Assembly (NCBI GenBank): GCA_905214795.1
Contig: CAJMNM010000003.1
Coordinates: 62,001-126,000 of the forward strand
Reading direction: 5' to 3'
Length of the DNA stretch: 64,000 nt
DNA from: an uncultured bacterium
GTDB lineage: Bacteria > Bacteroidota > Bacteroidia > Bacteroidales > Bacteroidaceae
Each line of letters opens with the position of its first letter. Position 1 is the stretch's first letter. Positions 8,893 to 17,469 of this stretch are shown one piece after another. The position numbers were made by a program, and so were the translations under genes. Under the pieces are notes generated by a model that made no database searches, had not been told where the DNA came from, and saw only the letters and a list, made by a program, of their open reading frames with translations.

Positions 8893-11505
8893 TCAACCTT
8901 TTACAATTCTCTTGATATCGCTCAATTTATTAAGAGCTTCTAATGGTGTTAAATTATTAACATCAATATTTAAAATTTCATCTCTCACCTGACATAAAAC
9001 AGGATCATCTAACTGAAAAAAACTTAATTGAACACCATTTTGTGGAATCTCTTTAGCCAAAACAGAAGAACGAGTTTCTAATTTTATATTTGCAGACTCC
9101 AAATCTTTTAAAACTTCATTAGCTCGTTTTACAATAGTTTTTGGCATACCTGCTATTTTGGCTACATGAATACCAAATGAATGTTCACTACCTCCTCGCA
9201 CTAATTTACGCAAAAAAATTACTTTCTGATCTACTTCACAAACAGAAACGTTATAATTTTTAATACGCGAGAATAATTTTTCCATTTCGTTCAATTCATG
9301 ATAATGAGTGGCAAACAACGTTCTTGGCCGACCTTTTTTATTTTCATGAATATATTCCACAATAGCCCATGCAATACTAATACCATCATATGTTGAAGTA
9401 CCACGACCTAATTCATCAAATAAAACTAAACTTTTTGAAGAAATATTATTTAATATATTAGCTGCTTCTGTCATCTCAACCATGAAAGTACTTTCACCGA
9501 CAGAAATATTATCACTAGCCCCTACTCTAGTAAAAATCTTGTCTACAATACCAATATGTGCTGACTGAGCAGGTACAAAACTTCCGATTTGGGACAACAA
9601 AGTAATTAATGCCGTTTGACGCAGCAAAGCAGATTTACCGGCCATATTAGGACCTGTTATAATAATTATCTGCTGTTTGACAGTATCAAGATATACATCA
9701 TTAGCTATATATTGCTCACCTGGAGGTAATTGTTTTTCTATCACCGGATGTCGCCCCTGCTTAATATCTAAGATCTCATCATCTGACATTACAGGACGAA
9801 TATAACGATTTTCTTCGGCGATCTGTGCAAAAGACAATAAACAATCCAAACGTGCTAATAAATGAGCATCAGTTTGGATAGCTGATGCATAAGAAGCCAA
9901 ATCAGTAATTAACTGATTATATATTTTAGCTTCAAGAATTAATATTTTATCTTCAGCACCTAATATTTTTTCTTCATATTCCTTTAATTCCTGAGTTATA
10001 TAGCGTTCTGCATTAGCTAAAGTTTGTTTACGAACCCAATCAGCCGGAACTTTATCTTTATGAGTATTACGTACTTCCAAATAATATCCGAACACATTAT
10101 TATAAGAAATCTTTAAACTCGGAATACCTGTTAGTTCAGTTTCACGCTGCTGAATCTGAAGTAAATAATCCTTACCACTATATGCTATATTACGTAATTC
10201 ATCTAATTCTTTGTCTACACCATCGGCTATTACGCCACCCTTATTTATTAAATAAGGCGCATCATCCTTAATCTCACGCGCTATTCTATCTCTAGCAGCC
10301 TCACATAAGTCAAGTTTTTCCGCCAATTGATTCAAACCTTCATGCTCTGATTCTTGACAAGCCTCCTTTATCGGAACAATTGCTTGTAAAGCGACCTTAA
10401 GCTGCACAATATCCCGTGGCGAAACACGTCCCACTGAAATTTTTGAAATAATACGTTCAAGATCACCTATCTGATGGAGCTTTTCTGATACCAAATCCCT
10501 GAAATCTGGTTTCTTGAAAAAATAATCAACTATATCCAGACGACTATCTATCGCTTTTTTATCCTTTAATGGAAACATAAGCCATCGTCTCAACATACGG
10601 GCTCCCATCGGAGTAATAGTCTTATCTATTATATCAAGAAGTGAAGTTCCACCTTCATTTAATGGATAAACTAATTCGAGATTCCTTATCGTAAACTTAT
10701 CCAAACGTACGTAACGTTCTTCTTCAATACGAGAAATTGAAGTAATATGACCAATCTGCAAATGCTGAGTTAAATCAAGATATTGAAGAATCACACCTGC
10801 AGCAATAACACCACGACGAAGATGTTCAACTCCGAATCCTTTTAAATTGTTTACTTCAAAGTGTTTTAACAATTTTTCTCTTGATGTTGATTCAGAAAAG
10901 GCCCAGTCATCAAGTTCAAATGTGAAATACTTCACACCAAACTTAGATTCGAATAATTGCTTTTTTCCTCTTTCATAAAGAATCTCTTTCGGCATGAAGT
11001 TTCCCAATAATTTATCCACATATTCTTCATTACCTTCGGATACAAGAAATTCTCCTGTACTAATATCTAGAAATGCTATTCCACATACATCTTTATCTAA
11101 ATGTACAGCAGCTAAAAAATTATTTTCTCTATTGTTAAGTACATTATCCCCCATTGCAACTCCTGGCGTCACCAACTCTGTTATACCTCTTTTCACCAGA
11201 GTTTTTGTTAGCTTCGGATCTTCCAATTGGTCACAAATGGCTACTCGTTTCCCTGCTCTGATCAATTTAGGTAAATAAGTATCGAGCGCATGATGAGGAA
11301 AACCCGCCATTTCTATGGGACTACCATTCTTTCCACCATTATTTCTTTTGGTTAAGGTTATCCCCAATATTTCTGAAGCGATTATGGCATCCTGACAATA
11401 TGTTTCATAAAAATCACCACAACGAAATAACATGATTGCATCTGGATGTTTCGCTTTTAAATCGAAAAATTGCTTCATCATCGGGGTTAACCCATCCTTT
11501 GCCAT
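8893..11505 (-). CDS. mutS: DNA mismatch repair protein MutS
   Basis: Cytoplasmic mismatch sensor that binds mispaired or unpaired bases and recruits MutL. The 870-residue length is normal. The N-terminal mismatch-binding domain carries the G-D-F-Y-E motif near residue 30, whose phenylalanine and glutamate contact the mismatch. The ABC-type ATPase at the C-terminal end shows Walker A G-P-N-M-A-G-K-S at 618, Walker B L-V-L-F-D-E at about 693, and the D-E-L-G-R-G-T-S signature. The start at 11505 is supported by a consensus promoter 31-61 bases upstream. No mutL is in the window. It appears monocistronic. Confidence 0.98.
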   Translation of the reverse strand: MAKDGLTPMMKQFFDLKAKHPDAIMLFRCGDFYETYCQDAIIASEILGITLTKRNNGGKNGSPIEMAGFPHHALDTYLPKLIRAGKRVAICDQLEDPKLTKTLVKRGITELVTPGVAMGDNVLNNRENNFLAAVHLDKDVCGIAFLDISTGEFLVSEGNEEYVDKLLGNFMPKEILYERGKKQLFESKFGVKYFTFELDDWAFSESTSREKLLKHFEVNNLKGFGVEHLRRGVIAAGVILQYLDLTQHLQIGHITSISRIEEERYVRLDKFTIRNLELVYPLNEGGTSLLDIIDKTITPMGARMLRRWLMFPLKDKKAIDSRLDIVDYFFKKPDFRDLVSEKLHQIGDLERIISKISVGRVSPRDIVQLKVALQAIVPIKEACQESEHEGLNQLAEKLDLCEAARDRIAREIKDDAPYLINKGGVIADGVDKELDELRNIAYSGKDYLLQIQQRETELTGIPSLKISYNNVFGYYLEVRNTHKDKVPADWVRKQTLANAERYITQELKEYEEKILGAEDKILILEAKIYNQLITDLASYASAIQTDAHLLARLDCLLSFAQIAEENRYIRPVMSDDEILDIKQGRHPVIEKQLPPGEQYIANDVYLDTVKQQIIIITGPNMAGKSALLRQTALITLLSQIGSFVPAQSAHIGIVDKIFTRVGASDNISVGESTFMVEMTEAANILNNISSKSLVLFDELGRGTSTYDGISIAWAIVEYIHENKKGRPRTLFATHYHELNEMEKLFSRIKNYNVSVCEVDQKVIFLRKLVRGGSEHSFGIHVAKIAGMPKTIVKRANEVLKDLESANIKLETRSSVLAKEIPQNGVQLSFFQLDDPVLCQVRDEILNIDVNNLTPLEALNKLSDIKRIVKG

Positions 11506-11535
11506 ATTTTCTTTTTATATTTAATGTACGGAAAG

Positions 11536-11566
11536 CAAAATTACAACTTATTTCATTTAACACAAA
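11536..11566 (-). promoter_or_regulatory. Promoter of mutS
   Basis: On the minus strand TTTG (11566-11563), a 19-base spacer and TAATTTTG (11543-11536) form a near-perfect Bacteroidota promoter. The mutS leader would be about 25 bases. This shows that mutS does not depend on the upstream small-RNA promoter. Confidence 0.82.
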
Positions 11567-11633
11567 AGAAAACCTAAATTTTAAATTTTCAAAGAAATCA
11601 TATAAATATGATTGATAAATTACGTATTAAGAT

Positions 11634-11850
11634 AAAAAGAAAACGTGCCTCTCAATCTCTGAGGAGCACGCTTTAAGAACAAATCTTTAATCTCTCAAAC
11701 TTACTTCAATAACAAAACGAACTACTATTAGCTTTTTCTATAATACGTTGTGTATTAAATCCTTATTTATTAATCCTAAACAATCTTCTTTTACCTTAAC
11801 TAATACGCTTACGCCTCACGGCGATTATTAATCATTGTCTTTTCTTAAGA
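11634..11850 (-). ncRNA. Candidate free-standing structured small RNA (about 215 nt)
   Basis: No convincing protein is encoded here, but the strand has the full layout of an RNA gene. A TTTC-19-TACCTTTG promoter is at 11886-11856. Next come a 6-bp hairpin at the 5' end (T-G-T-C-T-T / A-A-G-A-C-A) and a C-G-C-C / G-G-C-G hairpin with a G-T-G-A (GNRA) loop. At the 3' end an 11-position hairpin (11670-11644, one C-A mismatch and one wobble) is followed by T-T-T-T-C-T-T-T-T-T. The 5' and 3' regions can also pair (U-U-A-A-G-A-A with U-U-C-U-U-A-A), giving a possible long closing helix as in 6S RNA. A tiny ORF (ATG at 11833, product M-I-N-N-R-R-E-A) overlaps the GNRA hairpin. The identity is not known to me. 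Confidence 0.6.
11644..11670 (-). terminator. Terminator of the candidate small RNA
   Basis: C-G-T-G-C (11644-11648) pairs with G-C-A-C-G (11666-11670), continued by five more pairs after one mismatch, with a five-base loop. On the minus strand it is followed at once by a T-rich run (11643-11634). No T-run follows on the plus strand, so the signal is directional. Confidence 0.8.
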
Positions 11851-11855
11851 CATTG

Positions 11856-11886
11856 CAAAGGTATAACTTATAATGTTGAAGTGAAA
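11856..11886 (-). promoter_or_regulatory. Promoter of the candidate small RNA
   Basis: On the minus strand TTTC (11886-11883), a 19-base spacer and TACCTTTG (11863-11856) match the Bacteroidota promoter consensus with one deviation in the -33 box. The start point would be near 11850. Confidence 0.75.
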
Positions 11887-12137
11887 ACACAGAATGTATA
11901 TAATTTATTTTTTCATGTTTTTCTTGATTTAAATCAATTAAACATTTATAAAAAGAAAATACAGCTGTCTTATATTATAAAAAGTAAACTCATTCATAGA
12001 ATATTTTACTCTGCTATATCAATTGTTGTTTAAATCAAAATAAAGTAAAATTTTGCTTTAACTCAATAATGAGATTTGACTATTATATATAACTACACAT
12101 TTTTAATTTAAAATTATATGTAACCATATTAATTCCT

Positions 12138-12145
12138 TATCTTTG
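12138..12145 (+). promoter_or_regulatory. Probable -7 box of the leuS operon
   Basis: TATCTTTG matches TAnnTTTG exactly. No clear TTTG -33 element is seen at the usual distance. The leader to the leuS ATG would be about 75 bases. Confidence 0.6.
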
Positions 12146-12156
12146 TATATTCAAAC

Positions 12157-12178
12157 TAGATAGACTATAATCTATCTA
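12157..12178 (+). promoter_or_regulatory. Hairpin in the leuS leader
   Basis: T-A-G-A-T-A-G-A (12157-12164) pairs with T-C-T-A-T-C-T-A (12171-12178), an 8-bp perfect stem with a 6-base loop. It begins about a dozen bases after the -7 box, near the expected transcript 5' end, so it may stabilise the mRNA or bind a protein. No T-box elements are evident. Confidence 0.4.
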
Positions 12179-12224
12179 TTGTTTCTATAGTCAAAGTGAT
12201 AATTATAAATTAAACATAAAAAGA

Positions 12225-15062
12225 ATGGAATATAATTTCAAAGAAATTGAGCAAAAATGGCATCAATATTGGGTTGAACACCATACGTATAAAATCACGG
12301 AAGATGCCTCTAAAAAGAAATTCTATGTATTAAACATGTTCCCTTATCCTAGCGGTGCAGGATTACATGTAGGACATCCATTAGGTTACATTGCATCTGA
12401 TATTTATGCTCGATACAAACGCTTGAATGGCTATAACGTGTTAAATCCGATGGGATATGATGCTTACGGATTACCTGCCGAACAATATGCCATTCAAACA
12501 GGACAACATCCAGCTATCACAACAACGCAAAACATCAAACGTTACAGAGAACAACTTGACAAGATAGGTTTTTCTTTTGATTGGGATCGTGAAATTCGTA
12601 CTTGTGATTCTGAATATTATCATTGGACACAATGGGCTTTTCAAAAAATGTTCAATAGTTATTATTGTAACCAAGCAAATAAAGCCCGCCCTATAGAAGA
12701 ACTGATTAAAATATTCGAAAAACAAGGTACAACAGGAATAGATGTAGCTTGTAACGAAGAATTTAATTTCACAGCAGCTGAATGGAATGCAATGAGTGAA
12801 CATCAGAAACAAAACATACTGATGAATTATCGAATTGCATATCTAGGTGAAACAATGGTAAACTGGTGTCCTGAACTAGGTACAGTATTAGCCAATGATG
12901 AAGTTGTAGATGGTGTTTCTGAACGAGGCGGATATCCGGTTATACAAAAAAAGATGCGTCAATGGTGCTTACGCGTCAGTGCATATGCTCAGCGATTACT
13001 TGATGGTTTGGAGACTATTGATTGGACAGATTCATTAAAAGAAACTCAAAGAAACTGGATTGGACGTTCTGAAGGTACAGAGGTTCATTTTAAAGTTAAA
13101 GATTCCGATAAAGAATTTACAATCTTTACGACACGAGCTGATACTATGTTTGGAGTAACATTTATGGTTCTGGCTCCAGAAAGTACACTTGTGCCAGAAA
13201 TGACTACAAGCGAACAAAAAGCAGCAGTAGAAGCCTATCTTGAAGCGACAAAAAAGAGAACGGAGCGCGAACGTATATCCGATCGTCGTGTAACTGGTGT
13301 ATTCTCAGGTTCATATGCTATCAATCCATTTACAGGAGAAGCTATTCCTATCTGGATTAGCGATTACGTATTAGCTGGATATGGTACAGGCGCAATCATG
13401 GCAGTACCAGCTCATGACAGTCGTGACTATGCATTTGCAAAACATTTTAATTTACCAATTATACCATTAGTAGAAGGATGTGATGTCAGCAAAGAAAGTT
13501 TTGACGCAAAAGAAGGTATTGTAACTAATTCTCCGCGTGCTGATGTAAAGCCCTATATTGATTTCTCCCTTAATGGCCTAACTATAAAAGAAGCTATTGC
13601 TGCGACAAAAAAATATGTGAAAGAACATAACTTGGGCCGTGTAAAAGTAAACTATAGATTACGTGATGCCATATTCAGCCGTCAACGTTATTGGGGTGAA
13701 CCATTCCCTGTTTACTATAAAGACGGTATGCCATATATGATACCGGAAAATTGTCTACCTCTAGAATTACCAGAAGTAACAAAATTCCAGCCGACAGAAA
13801 CTGGAGAACCACCACTCGGACATGCTACAAAATGGGCTTGGGACACTGTTAATAATTGTGTTACAGAGAATTCACATATAGACAACAAGACTGTATTTCC
13901 TTTGGAATTAAATACAATGCCTGGATTTGCAGGAAGTTCTGCTTACTACTTGCGCTATATGGATCCTCATAACCATAATGCCTTAGTTGATCCTCAGAAA
14001 GATAACTACTGGCAAAATGTTGATTTATATGTAGGTGGTACAGAACACGCTACAGGACACTTGATTTACAGTCGTTTCTGGAATAAATTTCTACATGACT
14101 ATGGTTATAGTTGTATGGAAGAGCCATTTAAGAAACTTGTCAACCAAGGCATGATACAAGGAAGAAGCAATTTTGTATACAGAATCAAAGATACCAATAC
14201 TTTTGTTTCGTTAAACTTAAAGGACCAATATGATACTACTCCATTGCATGTTGACGTAAATATTGTATCTGGTGATGTACTAGACATTGAAGCTTTCAAA
14301 AACTGGCGTCCTGAATATCATAATGCTGAATTTATTCTTGAAGATGGTAAATATATCTGTGGATGGGCCATTGAGAAAATGAGTAAAAGCATGTTCAATG
14401 TAGTTAATCCAGACTACATCGTTGATAAATTTGGTGCTGATACATTGCGACTGTACGAAATGTTCCTTGGTCCTGTTGAACAAAGTAAGCCATGGGATAC
14501 TAATGGTATTGATGGATGCCATCGTTTTCTCAAAAAATTCTGGGCTTTATATTATAACCGTGAAGGAAAATACATGCCTGCAACAGGAGAAGCCAATAAA
14601 GAATCTTTAAAATCATTGCATAAACTCATAAAGAAAGTAACTTCAGATATAGAAGCATTCTCATACAATACAGCTATCAGTGCTTTTATGATATGTGTCA
14701 ATGAACTTGGACAACAAAAATGTAACAATAAGGAAATTCTTGATACTTTAACAATTCTTATCGCACCATTTGCTCCACATATAGCAGAAGAGCTATGGCA
14801 TGCATCAGGATATAATACAAGTGTTTGTGATGCAAAATGGCCAATCTGTAATGAAGCTTATCTTGCAGAAGATAATGTTACGATGAGCATCTCATTCAAC
14901 GGTAAAACACGTTTTACCATGAATTTTCCGGCTAACGCAGATAATGCAGCCATAGAAAAAGCAGTATTGGCCGACGAACAGACTGCAAAATACATTGATG
15001 GCAAGAATATTATAAAAATAATTATTGTGCCTAAACGTATTGTCAATATTGTTTTAAAATAA
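12225..15062 (+). CDS. leuS: Leucine--tRNA ligase
   Basis: Class I aminoacyl-tRNA synthetase that charges tRNA-Leu. The 945-residue protein is longer than E. coli LeuRS. The HIGH-type motif is in P-S-G-A-G-L-H-V-G-H near residue 47, and the K-M-S-K-S loop follows G-W-A-I-E. Two extra segments are visible: one near residues 145-200 (K-A-R-P-I-E-E-L ... Y-R-I-A-Y-L), and one before KMSKS (G-R-S-N-F-V-Y ... W-R-P-E-Y-H-N-A-E-F), both typical of Bacteroidota LeuRS. The editing domain (T-T-R-A-D-T-M-F-G) is present. It leads a cluster of five closely spaced genes. The coding strand here lacks the usual G excess, consistent with lagging-strand position. Confidence 0.98.
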   Translation: MEYNFKEIEQKWHQYWVEHHTYKITEDASKKKFYVLNMFPYPSGAGLHVGHPLGYIASDIYARYKRLNGYNVLNPMGYDAYGLPAEQYAIQTGQHPAITTTQNIKRYREQLDKIGFSFDWDREIRTCDSEYYHWTQWAFQKMFNSYYCNQANKARPIEELIKIFEKQGTTGIDVACNEEFNFTAAEWNAMSEHQKQNILMNYRIAYLGETMVNWCPELGTVLANDEVVDGVSERGGYPVIQKKMRQWCLRVSAYAQRLLDGLETIDWTDSLKETQRNWIGRSEGTEVHFKVKDSDKEFTIFTTRADTMFGVTFMVLAPESTLVPEMTTSEQKAAVEAYLEATKKRTERERISDRRVTGVFSGSYAINPFTGEAIPIWISDYVLAGYGTGAIMAVPAHDSRDYAFAKHFNLPIIPLVEGCDVSKESFDAKEGIVTNSPRADVKPYIDFSLNGLTIKEAIAATKKYVKEHNLGRVKVNYRLRDAIFSRQRYWGEPFPVYYKDGMPYMIPENCLPLELPEVTKFQPTETGEPPLGHATKWAWDTVNNCVTENSHIDNKTVFPLELNTMPGFAGSSAYYLRYMDPHNHNALVDPQKDNYWQNVDLYVGGTEHATGHLIYSRFWNKFLHDYGYSCMEEPFKKLVNQGMIQGRSNFVYRIKDTNTFVSLNLKDQYDTTPLHVDVNIVSGDVLDIEAFKNWRPEYHNAEFILEDGKYICGWAIEKMSKSMFNVVNPDYIVDKFGADTLRLYEMFLGPVEQSKPWDTNGIDGCHRFLKKFWALYYNREGKYMPATGEANKESLKSLHKLIKKVTSDIEAFSYNTAISAFMICVNELGQQKCNNKEILDTLTILIAPFAPHIAEELWHASGYNTSVCDAKWPICNEAYLAEDNVTMSISFNGKTRFTMNFPANADNAAIEKAVLADEQTAKYIDGKNIIKIIIVPKRIVNIVLK

Positions 15063-15985
15063 TGTTTAATAAAAATAATATTTTAAAAAAATTACCAATC
15101 AAAAGCCATACATTGATGACTGAAATAAAAGATTTTTTAGCCATCAATGTAGGCTTAATCAGTTATGCTATAGGATGGGCCGCATTTTTGTTACCATATA
15201 AAATGACTACCGGTGGACTGACAGGTATGTGTGCCATATTCTATTATCTTACTGATGTTCCTATACAACTAACATTCTGTATAGTCAATGTCATATTGTT
15301 GGTTCTGGCTGTCCGTGAATTAGGATACCGATTTGTTTTAAAAACAACATATGCTATTTTCATGTTATCATTTTTTCTTGATGTTGCACAAAACATGATG
15401 AAAGATGAGCAAGGTACATTTCTTCAGATTCTAGGTCCAGGACAAGATTCAATGGCATGTATTTTAGGAGCCATCTTATGTGGATTTGGTATAGGAATGG
15501 TTTTTGTAAGTAATGGAAGTACAGGAGGAACAGATATTATTGCAGCAGTCGTCAATAAACATCGTAATATTAGTCTTGGACGAGTATTATTATACATAGA
15601 CCTTGTCACTATATCTTCTTGTTATTTTTTCTTTAATGACTGGAGAATGGTTGTATTTGGTTATGTAGCCCTTGTTGTCATGAATTATACACTCGACATG
15701 GTTGTCAATAGTTCTAGGCAGGATGTACAATTCATTATTTTTTCAAAAAAATATAAAGATCTTAGCGACCGTATTATAAATGAAACATGCCACTCTGTAA
15801 CCATATGGGATAGTGAAGGTTACTACTCACATACTCCTATAAAAGTAATGATTACTATTGTTCACAAAAATGAAGCTATACAAATATTACGCATGATTCA
15901 TGAAGTAGACCCTGATGCCTTTGTATCACAAAGCAGGGCTGAAGGCGTATATGGTAATGGATTCAATAAAATAAAATTAAAATGA
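15062..15985 (+). CDS. YitT family membrane protein (first paralogue)
   Basis: Membrane protein with the DUF161 core (about five hydrophobic segments; G-W-A-A-F-L-L-P-Y-K-M-T-T-G-G-L-T-G and S-N-G-S-T-G-G-T-D-I motifs) and a C-terminal soluble DUF2179 domain (V-T-I-W-D-S-E-G-Y-Y). The biochemical role is unproven. The track-style start at 15062 overlaps the leuS stop by one base (TAATG). An internal ATG at 15118 (M-T-E-I-K-D-F-L) is an equally plausible start and closer to its paralogue. The stop overlaps the next gene as ATGA, indicating translational coupling. Confidence 0.9.
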   Translation: MFNKNNILKKLPIKSHTLMTEIKDFLAINVGLISYAIGWAAFLLPYKMTTGGLTGMCAIFYYLTDVPIQLTFCIVNVILLVLAVRELGYRFVLKTTYAIFMLSFFLDVAQNMMKDEQGTFLQILGPGQDSMACILGAILCGFGIGMVFVSNGSTGGTDIIAAVVNKHRNISLGRVLLYIDLVTISSCYFFFNDWRMVVFGYVALVVMNYTLDMVVNSSRQDVQFIIFSKKYKDLSDRIINETCHSVTIWDSEGYYSHTPIKVMITIVHKNEAIQILRMIHEVDPDAFVSQSRAEGVYGNGFNKIKLK

Positions 15986-16872
15986 ATTACTCTAAAAAAG
16001 AAATCTGGCAAGAAAGCAAAGACTATTTAGGTCTGCTTTTAGGAATTACAATTTACGCAATTGGATTTACTTGTTTTATGTTACCCTACGAAATTACAAC
16101 CGGAGGGTTATCAGGTATTTCTGCATTGATTTTCTATGCTACAGGATTTAAAGTACAATATACATACTTTCTTGTGAATTGCGTGCTATTGATTGCAGCA
16201 ATCAAAGAATTAGGCTTTAAATTCTGTATAAAAACTATTGTAGGTATATTTTTTATGACTTTTATGTTAGGTCTCTTGCAAGAAGTTATAAAAGACGACC
16301 AAGGTAATTTGCCAAAAATTCTAGAAGATCAGGCCTTTATGGCATGCGTATTAGGATCTTGCATGGAAGGATTCGGATTAGCTATTGTCTTCCTTTGTAA
16401 TGGTAGTACTGGTGGAACTGATATCATTGCAGCTATTATAAACAAATATAAAGAAATATCTCTAGGACGTATTTTAATGTGCTGTGATATTCTTATTGTA
16501 TCATCATGTTATTTTATTTTCCACGACTTACAAAAAATTGTTTTTGGATATTCTACATTGATTATTTCAATGGTTATGCTGGATTATTTTATGAACAGTG
16601 CAAGACAATCTGTACAATTCCTCATCTTTTCTAAAAAATATGAAGAAATAGCAGAAGCTATTAATACAAAAATGGATAGAGGAGTAACGGTTCTTGATGG
16701 AGAAGGGTGGTATAGCAAACAACCCTGCAAAGTACTTGTTGTATTAGCAAAAAGAAGAGAAGCAGTAAATATTTTCAGATTAATTAATCAAATAGATTCA
16801 AACGCATTTGTCTCACAAAGTAATGTAGTAGGTGTATATGGAGAAGGATTTGATAAAATAAAAGTAAAATAA
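15982..16872 (+). CDS. YitT family membrane protein (second paralogue)
   Basis: A 296-residue close relative of the preceding gene, with the same T-T-G-G-L-S-G and N-G-S-T-G-G-T-D-I-I-A-A motifs, the same membrane layout and a C-terminal DUF2179 domain ending F-V-S-Q-S-N-V-V-G-V-Y-G-E-G-F-D-K-I. The start overlaps the previous stop (ATGA). The tandem arrangement suggests a local duplication and possibly a heteromeric complex. Function is unknown. Confidence 0.9.
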   Translation: MNYSKKEIWQESKDYLGLLLGITIYAIGFTCFMLPYEITTGGLSGISALIFYATGFKVQYTYFLVNCVLLIAAIKELGFKFCIKTIVGIFFMTFMLGLLQEVIKDDQGNLPKILEDQAFMACVLGSCMEGFGLAIVFLCNGSTGGTDIIAAIINKYKEISLGRILMCCDILIVSSCYFIFHDLQKIVFGYSTLIISMVMLDYFMNSARQSVQFLIFSKKYEEIAEAINTKMDRGVTVLDGEGWYSKQPCKVLVVLAKRREAVNIFRLINQIDSNAFVSQSNVVGVYGEGFDKIKVK

Positions 16873-16874
16873 CA

Positions 16875-17462
16875 ATGAAAAAACTGGTTTTTGCGACAAA
16901 TAACGCCCATAAATTAGAAGAAATAAAAGCTATTCTTGGTCATCAAATAGAAATTCTTTCTTTGAAAGACATCAATTGTTTTGATGAAATACCAGAAACA
17001 GCTGATACCCTTGAAGGAAATGCACATCTGAAAGCTCAATACATATATGAACATTTTGGCCTTGACTGTTTTGCTGATGACACAGGATTGGAAGTTGAAG
17101 CTTTAAATGGAGCCCCAGGTGTCTATTCTGCACGATATTCTGGAGAAAATCATGATTCACAAGCTAATATGATTAAATTATTAGCTGAAATGAAAGAAAA
17201 AAATAATAGAAAGGCAAGATTCCGTACCATTATTTCGTTAATTGAAAAGGGATGTGAACATCAGTTTGAAGGAATTGTCAATGGAGAAATCATTAAAGAA
17301 CAACGTGGAACCACAGGATTCGGTTATGATCCTATATTTAAACCCGAGAATTATGAATTAACATTTGCTGAACTTGGTGAAGAAATTAAAAACAAAATAA
17401 GCCATCGAGCTAAAGCTGTAAATGCACTATGTGCTTATTTAAAAGCCGAAAAATCAAATTAA
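16875..17462 (+). CDS. rdgB: Non-canonical purine NTP pyrophosphatase (RdgB/HAM1)
   Basis: Hydrolyses dITP, XTP and ITP to the monophosphates, keeping deaminated purines out of DNA and RNA. The 195-residue length is typical. The substrate-binding start V-F-A-T-N-N-A-H-K-L-E-E, the central F-A-D-D-T-G-L-E-V with the family general acid/base aspartate, the S-A-R-Y-S-G-E segment, and G-F-G-Y-D-P-I-F near the C-terminus are all present. Two bases separate it from the second yitT gene. Confidence 0.96.
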   Translation: MKKLVFATNNAHKLEEIKAILGHQIEILSLKDINCFDEIPETADTLEGNAHLKAQYIYEHFGLDCFADDTGLEVEALNGAPGVYSARYSGENHDSQANMIKLLAEMKEKNNRKARFRTIISLIEKGCEHQFEGIVNGEIIKEQRGTTGFGYDPIFKPENYELTFAELGEEIKNKISHRAKAVNALCAYLKAEKSN

Positions 17463-17469
17463 TAAACAT

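Larger units (their letters stand above)
11887..12224. other. AT-rich intergenic region upstream of leuS
   Basis: This stretch separates the divergent small RNA and leuS. It contains the probable leuS promoter box and a leader hairpin, both listed separately. I see no gene or further repeat in the rest. Confidence 0.6.

Noticed and set aside
11634..11850. mutS attenuator leader
   Set aside because: Considered as the main explanation, but mutS has a full consensus promoter downstream of the terminator, so an independent RNA fits better; not fully excluded.
12157..12178. T-box control of leuS
   Set aside because: Only a short AT-rich stem is present, without T-box sequence or specifier loop.
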